Part shown: positions 1 through 11,692 of the stretch, piece after piece | How positions within the stretch are numbered: position 1 is the stretch's first letter | How the letters are laid out: each line of letters begins with the position of its first letter | From: Prorocentrum cordatum | Lineage: Eukaryota; Sar; Dinophyceae; Prorocentrales; Prorocentraceae | Assembly: GCA_963575745.1 (NCBI GenBank) | Contig: CAUYUJ010011170.1 | Location: 355,001-419,000 of the forward strand | DNA length: 64,000 bases | Direction of reading: 5' to 3' | Notes under the pieces: model-generated | Seen by the model: only the letters and a program-made list of their open reading frames with translations | What the model was told of the DNA's origin: nothing | The model's database searches: none | Program-made: the position numbers and the translations under genes

Positions 1-412
1 CACCCGTGTTTCATTGCATACGGCCATACGCGCATACATACACGCGTACTCCACAGACACATACACACATCACATATACATACATACGTACATACATACA
101 TACATGCATGAATACATACATGTATACATACACACATATATACATGCAAACACATACGTACATGCATACATACATATACATACATACATACATACGTGTA
201 TGTATGTATGCAAGCGTACATACATACATACATGCATACATACATATATACATACACAGGCACGTACGTACGTTCATACGTACACGTATGCTTACATTCA
301 GGCATAGACGCATGCTTACAGGCATGCATCTTTGCATGCGTACATACATACAAACGTACATACATACATGCATGCATGTATGCAAGCATGCATGTATGCA
401 TACATTACGAGT
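1..412. repeat. CATA/TACA tetranucleotide array
   Basis: Degenerate tandem CATA/TACA/GTAC repeats run through the first 0.4 kb. Long open frames here in both directions translate only to Thr/His/Tyr or Cys/Val/Met strings and are artefacts of the repeat. A similar array, read as GTAT, lies at 7245-7860. Confidence 0.95.
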
Positions 413-952
413 CACCTGTAGCTTCTTGGGGCCGCTCTCGTGCTGGCGTTGGCCAAGCACCACTTCTACCCGCGGGCGGCATGCTCGATGGGTATCTAGC
501 ACTGCCACTGTGCTATATACTGCTGCTGGCGATTCTGGCCATCATCATCACCTGGGTGGACTGATGGTTCGATGTATGGTTGTTTGTATTTATGTGTATG
601 TGGGTATGTATGCATGCACGTGTGCATGTATGTCTGGGTTCCTCCAAACGAAATCGTGGCGCGACTGGCGGGGCCTACTTCGCACTCGTGGGGGCACAAG
701 GTGTTAAGACAACATTGGGGTGTGCATTTCTGGGTCGTTTTGCCCTCAACATTGCACGCCGCGTTTGCCTACGTGCAATGTCTAAATGTATATCGCGTCC
801 ACGTCCTCGAGAGGCGTGCTGACCAGTCGTGGCTTGAACGTGCGTGCGTGCACGTATGTATGCATGGATGTCTGCATGTATGCATGGATGGGTGGATGGA
901 TGAATCGACGGTTGCATGCATGCGCGTGGTTTACCCGCGTGCATACAGATAG
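413..952. other. No gene seen; ATGT/GCATG-rich spacer
   Basis: A short non-repetitive stretch (about 413-560 and 640-830) lies between further diverged ATGT/GCATG repeat patches (570-640 and 840-930). No frame gives recognisable protein. Confidence 0.6.
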
Positions 953-958
953 CGAGAG

Positions 959-1016
<58 letters not shown>

Positions 1017-1142
1017 GAGAGAGCGAGAGAACGAGATCGATAGCGAGAGCGAGAGCGAGAGTGAGAGGAGGGAGCGATATGCACCGAGAGAGACAGAGCG
1101 GGAGAGCACGAGAGAGAGAGAGAGAGAGAAAAATAAAGAAAT

Positions 1143-1189
<47 letters not shown>

Positions 1190-1216
1190 TATATATATAT
1201 ATATAGAGAGAGAGAT
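953..1216. repeat. (GA)n microsatellite with short (TA)n
   Basis: Long runs of GA with interruptions (CGAGA, AAATAAAG), and an AT dinucleotide tract near 1189-1204. Ser/Leu or Arg/Glu open frames across it are repeat translations. Confidence 0.97.
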
Positions 1217-1312
1217 CGCATGCGAGGCCCCGCCTAGAGGACCGTGTGTCCCGGGCATCGGTCCGCAGGGTGAGTCGACTCGTGAAAACCGACGTGACCG
1301 ATTCGCAGAGAT

Positions 1313-1338
1313 CGGTCGATCGATTCATCGATCGACCG
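1313..1338. repeat. 12-bp perfect inverted repeat
   Basis: CGGTCGATCGAT and its complement ATCGATCGACCG are separated by 2 bases (TC), about 45 bases upstream of the ORF at 1382. It could be a cruciform or binding site, or simply part of the local TCGA-rich sequence; nothing in the sequence decides this. Confidence 0.6.
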
Positions 1339-1381
1339 GTCGGGTCGATTCAGGGCGCGACAGCTCTGGTAGCGTGGGGGG

Positions 1382-2389
1382 ATGGGGCAGGGTGAAGAGG
1401 ACGAGAAGTTCAAGCGCTCCCCTGGCTCGGCTGGTTCCGACAGCGTGCTCGCCACCTCCTCGAGCTTCGCGCAGCCGTTCCCCTTCGCGAAGTCGATGCT
1501 CGGCGCGATCGGTGTCGACGAGGAGGGCGAGGTGAGGAAGAAGAAGAAGAAGCACCGCAAGAGGGGGAAGGGCAGCGTGAGCAGCACCAGGGAGAACAAA
1601 AATGCTAAGACAGTGACGCCTGCTGGTGACAGCTCATCAGGTGACGCTGACGTCGTCGACGGCAGCCCGTCGGCCACCCCGATGTTCGGGGCGCCCCCTG
1701 CCTGGCCCCCCAAGCGCTCGAGTGCGCAGACGACGCCGAAGAAGAAGGCGAAGGCGAAGGCTGCTAAGGCTAATGCGACGCCGAAGCAGAAGGCGAAGCA
1801 GAAGGCGAATCAGAAGGCGAATCCGAAGGCGAAGCCGAAGGCTGCTAAGGCTAAGGCTGAGGCTGGGCCGACTGCGGCCAAGAAGGCAGCGCGCGAGGAC
1901 GAAGGAGCGCACGAGGAGGAATCCAAAGAGTTCGACCAGGATGAGGACGAGGGCGGCGAGGAGGAAGAGGAGTTCGAGGAGGACCCCGAGGAAGCCGACG
2001 AGGCCGAGGTCGAGGATCACGGAGCTGGCCCTGGCGACTTCGGCCCGAGCGTCGCCGGGGTGGGCCGGCCAGCGATCCACCCGTTCACGAAGAACGACGC
2101 CGACTTCAAGCTCAGGCCGAGGCGCAGGGGGTCCGAGAAGATCACGGTGGTCGACCTCAAGCAGGGCCAGGGCGCCTGCGCGCAGCTCGCGCAGCTGCCC
2201 GACAATTTCGCGAGGGACAAGTACAACCTCTACGGGTGCGAGAACCCGAAGGCAGCATCCATGAAGGTCCTCCAGTGGTCCTTCGAGATCTTCTGCGGCC
2301 AGAAGGTCACCGAGAAGATCGCGGCGACGAAGATCAAGAACGACCAGCTGGTCCTGCTGGCGGATGCCGACTCGCAGCTGCCGGGGTGA
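1382..2389 (+). CDS. Hypothetical Lys/Ala- and Glu-rich protein
   Basis: An open frame of 335 codons, the longest in the first 10 kb that is not repeat translation. Residues about 55-65 are a Lys/Arg cluster (KKKKKHRKRGKG). Residues about 115-165 form a degenerate Lys-Ala-Lys repeat (PKKKAKAKAAKA style), followed by an acidic tract (about 170-215, EEEEEFEEDPEE). The C-terminal ~110 residues are ordinary in composition (IHPFTKNDADFKLRP, then NLYGCENPKAASMKVLQWSFE). The basic tail resembles histone H1-like or nuclear low-complexity proteins only in composition, and no family is recognised. The ATG is the first in frame. A CT-rich tract follows the stop. It could be a genuine small gene, or a dinoflagellate gene exon joined to low-complexity sequence. 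Confidence 0.5.
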   Translation: MGQGEEDEKFKRSPGSAGSDSVLATSSSFAQPFPFAKSMLGAIGVDEEGEVRKKKKKHRKRGKGSVSSTRENKNAKTVTPAGDSSSGDADVVDGSPSATPMFGAPPAWPPKRSSAQTTPKKKAKAKAAKANATPKQKAKQKANQKANPKAKPKAAKAKAEAGPTAAKKAAREDEGAHEEESKEFDQDEDEGGEEEEEFEEDPEEADEAEVEDHGAGPGDFGPSVAGVGRPAIHPFTKNDADFKLRPRRRGSEKITVVDLKQGQGACAQLAQLPDNFARDKYNLYGCENPKAASMKVLQWSFEIFCGQKVTEKIAATKIKNDQLVLLADADSQLPG

Positions 2390-3083
2390 TACATGGCATT
2401 TCTTTCATCATAATCCTTCACCTTCCCCTCGTTCACTCCTCCTCCTTCTCTTCCTCCTCCTCCTCCTCCGCCTCCTGTTCGCCCCCCCCCTGCCTCTCCT
2501 GCCCCCCCGGGTGGCCCCATGAGAGCGCGACGCAATAGCGAGAGCCCGACTGGCACTATTATATAGCAGCGCCAGTCGGCCGACAGATGCAGAGGACGGG
2601 GGGACGAGGTAGATCTCGAGGGGGGCGGGGGAGGAGGCTCGCAACAACAGCACAGAAAGGAGCGCGGGGGGGGGGAGCAGCAGCAGGAGGAAGGAATGAT
2701 TGTTGAGCCCACGATGGCGGGGTCGATGCCGCATCGATCTCGACAGCCCTGCCCCGTGGAAGAGATGACGTCGACATGATCATCCACAATATGTTCGGCT
2801 GTATATACGCGCTGGGTGACCAGGGCTGGGGCAGGGGCTCGAGCTCGTGGAGGGATAGCGGGCAATGATTGCGATCGACGGGGGGCTGATAGGAGAGGTG
2901 GATGGCAGAGCGGAGGTGGGGCGCTAGTGAGGGGGGGGGGGGGGGGGGGGGGGGGTCGGTCGACGACCTGAATGCGAAGATGGGGGCGAAATTGCATTCT
3001 CACTTCCCTCCGAGCCTCGTCGCGACCATCGCGTCGGGAGGGGCGCTCGCCTGCGCGGGCGCGCTCGCTGCAAAATGTTCGGG
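2390..3083. other. Non-coding; CTC-rich tract and 25-nt G run
   Basis: Contains a CT-rich block (about 2425-2475), several short G runs and an uninterrupted G25 at 2931-2955. No coding frame is convincing on either strand. Confidence 0.6.
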
Positions 3084-3100
3084 GCGAGAGAGAGAAAAAG

Positions 3101-3143
<43 letters not shown>

Positions 3144-3225
3144 CGAGAGAGAACGAAACAAAAAAATACAGAGAGAGAAAGAGAGAGGAAGAGGGAGATA
3201 GAGAGAGAGAGAGAGAGGGGGGGGA

Positions 3226-3269
<44 letters not shown>

Positions 3270-3283
3270 GAGAGAGAGGGGGG

Positions 3284-3321
<38 letters not shown>

Positions 3322-3322
3322 C
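3084..3322. repeat. (GA)n microsatellite
   Basis: Nearly pure GA dinucleotide repeats with short GGGG and ACAAAAAA interruptions. Confidence 0.97.
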
Positions 3323-4040
3323 TGAACCGCGATCAGAATTATTGGAGCGGGGCTCGGTGCATTGGGTTCCAGGGGGTGCTCAGCCGCCAGGGCCGAAACC
3401 AGCGCAATCGCATGTGAGCGAAATTCAAGTATGCCATTCCATCGCTACTTCAACTCCCTTGGCCTCCTATTCCTCTTACGTGCCACTCCTCGCCTTCCTC
3501 ATCTATCCCCCTCGCCTCCTCCGTGGCTGGGCCTCTCTGCTCTGCAAGGGCTGGGGCTCGCAACCCTGCCCCCATCGACCCCGCCCGCCCTGTTCTCATC
3601 GAGGGCCCGTCGACTCGATCGGTCGAATCCTGGGCCCCTCGGCACCGACCCTCGGAACGCGAGTGGCGCCAAGGCCCAGGAATTGTTCGACCTCGGCTTC
3701 AATTACCATTCCACCGCTTTGCTCGACCTCCGCCCCGCCCCCCATCGCGCGCGGTCGATCAAGCGCGCGCGCCCAAGATAACAAGCTGCTCTCGAGCGTC
3801 GATGGGGCCCTGGCATCTAGGGCCCGAGCGCTCGGAGAAGGCTCGAAGAAGGCTGAGGCTCGAGTGATCGGAGAAGGCTTGCAGCGGGCGGCTAGGGAAG
3901 CCGAGGCAGAGACGAAGCAAGATGCGCATCATGTTGCACGGTGCACAATTGGCATAAGGTCACGGCCATTCCTGTCGGTGCCCATTCTTCCGTCAGTGAA
4001 CCTGTTTGCTTCTGCGTTTCGCGCGCGCGAGCAGAACAGG
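3323..4040. other. No gene seen
   Basis: GC-rich single-copy-looking sequence with overlapping open frames in several phases, none of which shows a recognisable domain. I see no RNA gene signature. Confidence 0.4.
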
Positions 4041-4138
4041 CCGCGCGCGCGCTCGCGCGCACGCACGCACACGCACACGCACATGCACACACACCGCGGC
4101 GCGAGTCCCGAGGCGCAGCGGGGGGCACCACTTTCGGT

Positions 4139-4191
4139 CACCAAGTCCGCCTGGTGTGGGGTTTCCGCCACCAAGTCCGCCTGGCGTGGGG
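4139..4191 (+). repeat. Two-copy 30-bp tandem duplication
   Basis: CACCAAGTCCGCCTGG followed by TGTGGGG at 4139 recurs as CACCAAGTCCGCCTGG plus CGTGGGG at 4169, a 30-base period with one difference. Confidence 0.8.
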
Positions 4192-4231
4192 CCTGGTAAA
4201 CATATGCTGCGGCACCACAAGCGGCAACGAC

Positions 4232-4412
4232 CTCGCGCACTCTCGCGCACACACGCACACACGCACGCACACACGCACGCACACGCACGCACAGACACAC
4301 GCACGCACGTACGCATGCACACGCGCACACACACACACACACACACGCACACACACACACACACGCACACACACACACACGCACGCACGCACGCGCACAC
4401 ACACATACGCAC
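4232..4412. repeat. (CA)n/(CGCA)n array up to the assembly gap
   Basis: CA dinucleotides with CG interruptions, running directly into the N gap. The gap is probably a collapsed continuation of this array. Confidence 0.95.
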
Positions 4413-4512
4413 NNNNNNNNNNNNNNNNNNNNNNNNNNNNNNNNNNNNNNNNNNNNNNNNNNNNNNNNNNNNNNNNNNNNNNNNNNNNNNNNNNNNNNNN
4501 NNNNNNNNNNNN
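4413..4512. other. Assembly gap, 100 N
   Basis: Exactly 100 N bases, the usual placeholder for a gap of unknown size. Open frames crossing it are not meaningful. Confidence 1.
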
Positions 4513-4639
4513 TATTGCGCGCGCCGAGGAAAAGAGGGGGGGGGGTCGCGGCGCGGCCGCGTCGGCGACGCGTGTCAGAAGCACCTGTTCACACCCACAT
4601 ATATATATGTATACATGTATATAAAGACGTCTATATATC

Positions 4640-4940
4640 TATAACCATACACAAACACACGCACACGCACCAGCGCGCAAATGCACAGGAGCATACGCGC
4701 ACGCGCGCACGCGCGCACGCACACGCACACGCACACATACACACACACACGCACTCACACACACACACACACACGTGCACGCACACGCACACGCACACGC
4801 ACACGCACACGCACACGCACACGCACCTGCACACACACGTGCACACACACACACGCACGCACGCTCGCACGCGCTCGCACGCACACACGCACGCAAACGC
4901 GCGCGCACGCGCACGCACGCACGCACGCACGCACGCACAA
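4640..4940. repeat. (CA)n/(CGCA)n array, second block
   Basis: CACACG-type repeats resume about 130 bases after the gap and continue for 0.3 kb. Confidence 0.95.
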
Positions 4941-6952
4941 AGAGGGCATACGCCACGGCGCATGTGCGACCTTGCGCGCTGCACTCGCGCGCCCCATTGC
5001 AGTTGGCCTGGCAGATCCGGCATGTTGCGCTGAGCTGGCCGCGCTGGCCGAGGGGGGCCCCTTCTCGGCGGGGGGGGGGGGGGGGAGATCGAGAGAGCGC
5101 GGGCGGGGGGGCCAGGAAAGCGTAATGCCTGGGGCAGGCGCAGCAATGCCGCTGAAAGGGAAGACCAGTTCAAGGAGCAGAAGACAGAGGAGCAAAACAA
5201 AACAGAACAGGAGCCACCGAACCCTCTCGATCTTGCGCGGACATCCAGGCACTTATCCGTCGTGTCTGCAGTATTTGGCTCGGTGCGTTCAGCTAGACAC
5301 TAGTCTGCTGTTGATCCCGCGGCGGTGCGACCTCGTGTTTTCTCGCGTGATCGCGCCCAGGAAAGAGCGAAGCGCCCGAGGAAAGATCGAGCCGTCCACG
5401 AGAACTCAATGCTACGCATGAGGCCCCGCGGGGGAAACCTGCAGCCGCCTAGCCAACAACCCCCAAACGCCCACCATAACATATTATCGTTCCCCGAGGT
5501 TGGCGCTCAAAACGGCGAAGCAGTCCGCGCGCGACAAAGCCCGCCACCTGACCCGCGCCGAACAGCAGGAATGGAACGCAACATGGAAAGAGACAGGCCT
5601 TGACAGGGTACCAAATTGAGCCCCCACGCACGCGGGGGGGGGCAATGGGGAGGGAAGGAGGGCGAGACAGGAGGGAGGGGGAGGATTCAACATCGCATGC
5701 CCGCCTCCACAAGGCAACTTCGTTTTCGCTGAATCTTACACATGCGAGGAAGAGAGGTTCACGGAAGTGAGGGGCAAACGCGGCGAGTGGATGAATGACG
5801 ACCGATTGAAGGCCCACTTCGGTTGGACGGAGACCAACCAGAACACGCCCATTGGAGAGAGGCTCGCGGTTTGCGAGAAACTTTGAGAAAGTTGGACGGC
5901 CTTCAGTCGGTTCCAGGCATGACATTCAGATGGGCACTTACTCTGTCGGTTCTCTCCTGCAGCCGAGCGGAGAGGCGAGGGGGGGTGAGGAAAAGGAGGG
6001 GGTGGAGGAAGGATAGAGGGGGAATTGCGGAGATGGCAGGGGGGCAGGAGGAGGCATATAAGATGCGCTTGACTTGTTATGACGAGAAGGCCCGAGGGAG
6101 AAGGGGAGAGGCGCAGAGGTGGATCCAGAGGGATCGAGCCAACAATGCCCAGGGCTGAGATGCGAGCCCTGCTTGCAATGGACTACTGCATGAAAACGAA
6201 GCGCGGCACGGTGGTGGGGCTTCGGGGCGGGGGGGGGGGCTCTCTCGATTCGCAGCGCGGCCCCGTCGTGCTCTGATTTGGGGTGGCCCGGCAATCGCTG
6301 CTGAGGCCGCGAGCGCGCCGCAGCCGCGAGGAATAGGATCAGGGGGGCGTCGGCGGTGAGAGGATCGAGGGACCAGCGTGCATAAAGCGCACATCGACTG
6401 ACTCGCGATATCGGCATCGCTGGTCAGTCGCTTTGCGCCTCGTGCACGCTGGTGCGCAGTAGGGGAGGTGGACAGTCAAACTGGAGATGAACTTTACCGT
6501 CGCCAGATGATGCACGACTACGAGGAGAAGGATCGCCTTGTTATCCTTGCCTGTGTTACTTCGGGCTTGATTTGCACGCGCGCGCACGGATGTCGACGAG
6601 AGTCAGAGCGAGGAGGAACGAGGGGGGGGGGAGTGGGAGTCCAGCGCATCTGATCACGCCATTTGCTTCGCAATCGGCAAGCAAGGCAGCTTGGGGCAGG
6701 ATCACTGAAGCGAAGGTAGAGAGACCGCCGGGGCGAGCTTCAAGAGCAATGCGCTGAGCCTCGATGAGTCGAAGGCTCGCGTGCACGGCGACTCTGGCGC
6801 AGCCGCGTCGCGCCCCCAGAAGAAGGCTCGGAGGGGCCTATGCGAGAGAGGTCGGTGTAACTGATGGGGACGCTGGGCGCGCATCGACCAAGGGTGGAAG
6901 ATGCTCGAGCGAGGCATGTTGGAGTGAGAATGAGTGCGATGCAGAGAAGAGA
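4941..6952. other. No gene seen
   Basis: GC-rich sequence with short G runs (5068-5086, 5634-5642, 6227-6238). Several 100-160 codon frames exist on both strands but overlap each other and show no domain. Confidence 0.4.
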
Positions 6953-7013
6953 GCCTGCTAGAGCAACTGAGTGGCGAGGCTGGTTCGATGCCGCTCAGTT
7001 GCTCTAGGAAGGC
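6953..7013. repeat. Stem-loop: 14-bp perfect inverted repeat
   Basis: CTAGAGCAACTGAG (6958-6971) and CTCAGTTGCTCTAG (6994-7007) are exact complements around a 22-nt loop. After a small bulge the stem continues with GCCT/AGGC (6953-6956 and 7010-7013). The loop contains GGTTCGATGCC, which matches a Pol III B-box consensus, but no tRNA fold can be drawn. This is a candidate structured RNA or tiny foldback element, with no protein context. Confidence 0.55.
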
Positions 7014-7244
7014 CTGGGGCGACAGGCCAAGTTCGAGAGCTCGCATTCCAGCGCCACCTCGTCGGAGACGGAGTCGGAGGACATGAAGGACTGCAATGCT
7101 TCTCTCTACTCCCCCCCACCCCCCCTTGTCATCGTTCCACTCTTGGTCAGATCGGCCCCAGGAGTCGCGTCGAATTGACGCGTTATTGGCAAACTGTGCG
7201 CATTCGTGGCGAGAGGAACAGCAGCAGCAGACGCAGCAAGGACT

Positions 7245-7860
7245 ATGAGTGTGCATGGGTGTTCGTATGTATGTGTCTTCTTGTGCGCGTATGTATGCGT
7301 GTATGTATGAATGCATGAATGCCTGCACGCATACATGTATTCCTGTATGTATGTCTGTCTGTATGCCTGCCTGTCTGTCTCGGTCTGTATATGTGTATGT
7401 ACATGTACATGTACATGTCCACATGTATGTGGTGTGTGTACGTGTATTTGTATATGTGTGTATGTGTGTGGATGCGTATGCGCATGTGCAGGTGCATGTA
7501 TGTATGAGTGTAGGTATGTATGTACCCTGGTGGTTTGTGCATAGATGCATGGCTGTAGATACGTATGTATGGTTATATGGTTGAATGTATGTGCATGTAT
7601 GTATGTATGTCCGTGTGTGCATGTGTGTTTGTGTGCTTGTGCGTCTGCATGTGTGGATGTATGCGTATGCATGCATGCATGCGTATGTGCATGTTTGCCT
7701 GTATGAATGCAAATGTGTGTACGTGCGTGTGTATGTATGCAGGTATGCACATGTGTATGTATGTATATGTGTATGTCCGTATGTATGTACGTGTATGTGA
7801 AGGTGTGTATGTGTGTATGTGTGTACGTGCGTATGCATGTGTATGGTATATTTAGCATGT
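7245..7860. repeat. GTAT/TGTA tetranucleotide array
   Basis: Degenerate ATGT/GTAT repeats with a (TGTACA) patch near 7400. It is the complement-sense counterpart of the array at 1-412. The 250-378 codon reverse-strand frames rich in His/Thr are repeat translations. Confidence 0.95.
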
Positions 7861-8228
7861 ACGCATGTGTATCTAAGTATAAATGTGCGTTTGAGGAACG
7901 GTCATACCTCGACGAAGTAGAGACAGGTCGAGTGCATTGACCCTATAGGGGCCCCCAAGAAGAAGAATAACCAGGCTGTCCCGAGCGGTTCCCCGAGCGG
8001 CGGGGTCTCGGGCAAGACGGGGGCTGGGGCCCTGCTCGGGGAGATCGCCCGGGATTCTCGTCTCGTGCGCCGACGGGTTTGGGGGCAGCTCACCTCAGGA
8101 AGGCATTGAGAAACCCCCCTGGGTTATTCTTAGCACCCGATTTCCTCAATATTCCAGGCGGGCAGTTTTAGCCGAACGACGCACTTAGCACCCGCCGCGC
8201 GCAGAAAACAAAATCCACCATCGGCGGA

Positions 8229-8394
8229 GGAATACGAATAAGAGTAAGAATAAGAATGCGAATAGGAATACGAGTACGAATCGGAATACGAGTAAGAATA
8301 ATAATGCGAATAGGAATAAGAACGCGATACGAATACGAGTAAGAATACGAGTAAGAACACGAATAAGAGTAATACTACGAATACGAGCGCGAAC

Positions 8395-8432
<38 letters not shown>
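8229..8432. repeat. GAATAN hexanucleotide array followed by (GAC)n
   Basis: GAATAA/GAATAC/GAATGC units with 6-base periodicity to about 8397, then a pure GAC trinucleotide run (8397-8432), then CT-rich DNA. Confidence 0.9.
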
Positions 8433-8651
8433 TCCCCCTCCTCCTCCTCCTTCTCCTCCTCCCCCCCCTTTTCCTTTGCGATGCCTTTTATCCCCCCTTA
8501 GAGAAATAGAATACCCTCGGCCTTCCTAGGGGGAGGTCCAGCCCAGGGCACCGCCCTTCCACGCACCCCCGCGCTATCTTAGCACCCACACGACGCGAAA
8601 ATTCCAAACGGCCCGACATGTCTGAGCAGAAATATCAAAGTACAAAGATAA

Positions 8652-8712
8652 TACAAGCTAAGCTCTGCTTAGCCCTGCTAAGCCATGCCAAGACCTGCTA
8701 AGCCGTGCTACA
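8652..8712. repeat. Short CTAAGC/CTGCTTAGC tandem
   Basis: Five imperfect units of roughly ten bases (CTGCTAAGCC, ATGCCAAGAC, CTGCTAAGCC and relatives). Confidence 0.6.
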
Positions 8713-9823
8713 CTCAGGTAGGCCCCGAGTCCCCTCAGCCAGGTCTTCCGGTGCGGCCATAACGCTCCAGGGCGCGGGGGCGTTATAATCCACCGGAAAG
8801 GAGGGGGGGGGAGGGGGGCGGGGGGGGGGTTCTTAATGCCTAACCGCGCGTGGCCGGCCCCCTTCAAGAACGAGCTGGAGGGTTCGGCCAAGCAGTTGCA
8901 AGTTTCGGAGGCGAAGGTCGTGAAGTTGATTCAAGGGGCGCCCCGCGCTGAGACATTGAATCAACCCTCGATCGGTCGCCGCCTGGATCCAGGGCGGAAG
9001 TTCGGAGAAGCACCGCGCCCCCCCTCGGGTCGCCAGCTCGGCCCAAGGTCCCAGGACGAGCCGGGCGACCTCGAGTCCAGCAAGGCCAAGGTGACTGAGG
9101 CGCCGCTAGCACTTGCCACGGAGGAAGTAGGAGGAGGCAGAGGGGGGGGGGGGAAGAGGAGGGGGGGGCGGTCGACGAGGTAGAGGAGGAATGGCGAGGC
9201 AGAGGGGGAAGTAGGCCTAGAAGGACGAAGGGGATGCCTGACTTATCGTTATGTTTGGTTCCGCGGTCCCCTCGAGCTGTCATGCTTTGATGCGTCCTAC
9301 GCGCGCTCGCGCGTAGGGCCAGCGCCTCTGGGCGGACATCTGTCCCGTGATGGAGTCGGTAAGGAAAGCTCGGGCCGCCATGGTGGCGGACCACAAGTGA
9401 GATCTCCCGCCGCTGCCGCTGCGATGCGGGGCAGGAGGGAAGAGCGGCGCGACGGGCGATGAATTAGAGGAGGTCTAGGCGGAGGCCAAGCGTCGGGCGC
9501 AGGGAGGAGGGGGGCCCCCGAGGGGGGGGGGGGCGATGGGGGGCAGGCGAGATCGAGGATGAGAAGGGGGAGGCGCGCGTGCATCTTGCAGCGCGGATGC
9601 GTAGAACATGCGTTGAATGGGGGCCTGCGCCGAACTTGTTTGAGTAAGGCATCGCAGCACGCGGGGTTGAGCTTGTCATCGAATTTAATGTGGATTCGTG
9701 TTCGGCATCCGGTTGATTTGGCATCGGGTTTCGTGGGTCCTAGCATCGCTCGGACGCGTGCGTTTGTCCTCGGCGAGGACCGTCGAGGAGCATCCTTGAC
9801 CGTCTGCCGGACAAAAACGCACG
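8713..9823. other. No gene seen
   Basis: G-rich sequence with polyG tracts (about 8797-8829, 9142-9153, 9519-9531). No frame is recognisable. Confidence 0.4.
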
Positions 9824-9864
9824 ACACACACACGCGCACGCGCACACACACACACACACACGCA

Positions 9865-9927
<63 letters not shown>
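9824..9927 (+). repeat. (CA)n then A62 tract
   Basis: CA repeat (about 9824-9865) followed by 62 consecutive A residues (9866-9927). The A tract could mark the 3' end of a retroposed transcript. I see no recognisable gene body or target duplication upstream, so it may equally be an expanded microsatellite. Confidence 0.85.
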
Positions 9928-9928
<1 letters not shown>

Positions 9929-10325
9929 GCAGGGGGGCGGGCGTCGGGGGACGGGCGCCCGAGCGACGGCGAGGGGTTGAGTTTGGCATGGCGTTGCAGC
10001 TCGCAGCGGGCTGGCATTCAACACAAGGTGGCGGCATGGCGCTGCTTGTTTTCGAGTTGCGGCGACGCTAGATCGAGTGGGAATGACGGGGCGCTGGCCA
10101 GCTTGCTCCAAACAGTTGCGCGCGTTGCTGGGGCGGGCTCGCGGCTGCACTTTGCACTGGATGCCGTCGACCATGCGAGACGGAAGTTGGCCCTGGGAAG
10201 CGGCATGGAGGAGGGGGGGGGGGGGGGGCAGCAGGAGGAGGAGGCATGCTGGGGCACGCCAGGGCGAAACAACGGACCCCCGAAGATCACATGCCCCAAG
10301 GTTGGCGCCTTATCCTGGGGGGTGT

Positions 10326-10442
10326 GGCGGGGTGGGGCGTGTGTGGTGTGGTGTGTGTGTGTGTGTGTGTGTGTGGTGTGGTGTGTGTGTGTGTGTGTGT
10401 GCGTGTGTGTGTGTGTGTGCGTGTGTGTGTGTGTTGTGTGTG

Positions 10443-10533
<91 letters not shown>

Positions 10534-10621
10534 TGTGTGTGTGTGTCTGTGTCTGTTGTGCGCGTGTGCGCGTTGGGCGCGGGGGGGGGGGGGGGGGCGG
10601 GGGGGGGGGGGGGGGGGGGGG
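10326..10621. repeat. (GT)n microsatellite and polyG tract
   Basis: GT dinucleotides with GGTGTG interruptions to about 10560, then two long G runs (10580-10621) broken by a single C. Confidence 0.97.
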
Positions 10622-10679
10622 CGACGCGCAGGAAGAGAGTTCCAAGAATATCAAACTCGAATGAGTTTACTGAGATATC

Positions 10680-10862
<183 letters not shown>

Positions 10863-11692
10863 GGGAAGAAGGGGACTAATCGCATAATGGTAAGCATAGT
10901 CACGGAGCTGAAAGCTGCGCGCCATTGCCACCCGTGAGGTTTCGAGATCAATTCGGCTGCGCGCCCCCAGGCCCGCTCCCAGCCCCACCGCCATTAGCGT
11001 CGCCTCGGGTATCTTCTTGTCAAGCATCGATTGGCCGACCCTGCGACGTGCCAGCTGTTGCCCGACTGATTTCACATCGTCGCATGCATGTGTTTGCGCT
11101 GGGGGCGTGCGCTCGTGGAATCGCATCCGTAGTGCGAGGTTCAAGCTTGCGTTCTCGGATTGTGGGTTCTTCATTGCTTGTGGGGCAGGGCGCTGAAATC
11201 AAGAGTCGCTGCAGCTGCACTGCAATCTCGAGTTGGCGCCCCTCCTGAGGGGGCTGTGCCTCCGACTGGTGAGACCGTCGACGCTGGGCGGTCCTTTCGT
11301 CGGTCTGTGCTTTCGCAGTGTAAGTCTGGGCACTTGGCGGCCAGGTCGCCGGCCACCACATGTTATTGAGCGACTCTTGCGGGGGCAGCAGGCGCGGGGG
11401 ATTTGGGCATGCACCCAGACAATGATCATGCCTCGGAGCACGCGCGTGCAGCCTTGAGCCTTCGGTCGCTGGGTTCCTTTTATGTTGTGCAGTTGCCCAT
11501 TTGGGATCGTGGCCAGGAGGTTCGGACGCGCGTTTATTTCCCGATGGTCTTGCCGCGCGAACAGCGCGCGTCGAGCTTCGCAGATGACCCTTCCCAATGG
11601 GGCCCGTTTGTCTTTGATGTTTCAGAGTTGCCGCCAGAGAGAGTTCCTCGAACATGAAGTCGCCGGGGAACCCCCTGGGCGCGCGAGCCCCC

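Noticed and set aside
3941-4644. ORFs crossing the N gap
   Set aside because: They consist of CA-repeat translation plus unknown residues across 100 N.
6702-7858. Long reverse-strand ORFs (378 and 250 codons) rich in His/Thr/Tyr
   Set aside because: They translate the GTAT/TGTA microsatellite; composition is entirely set by the repeat.
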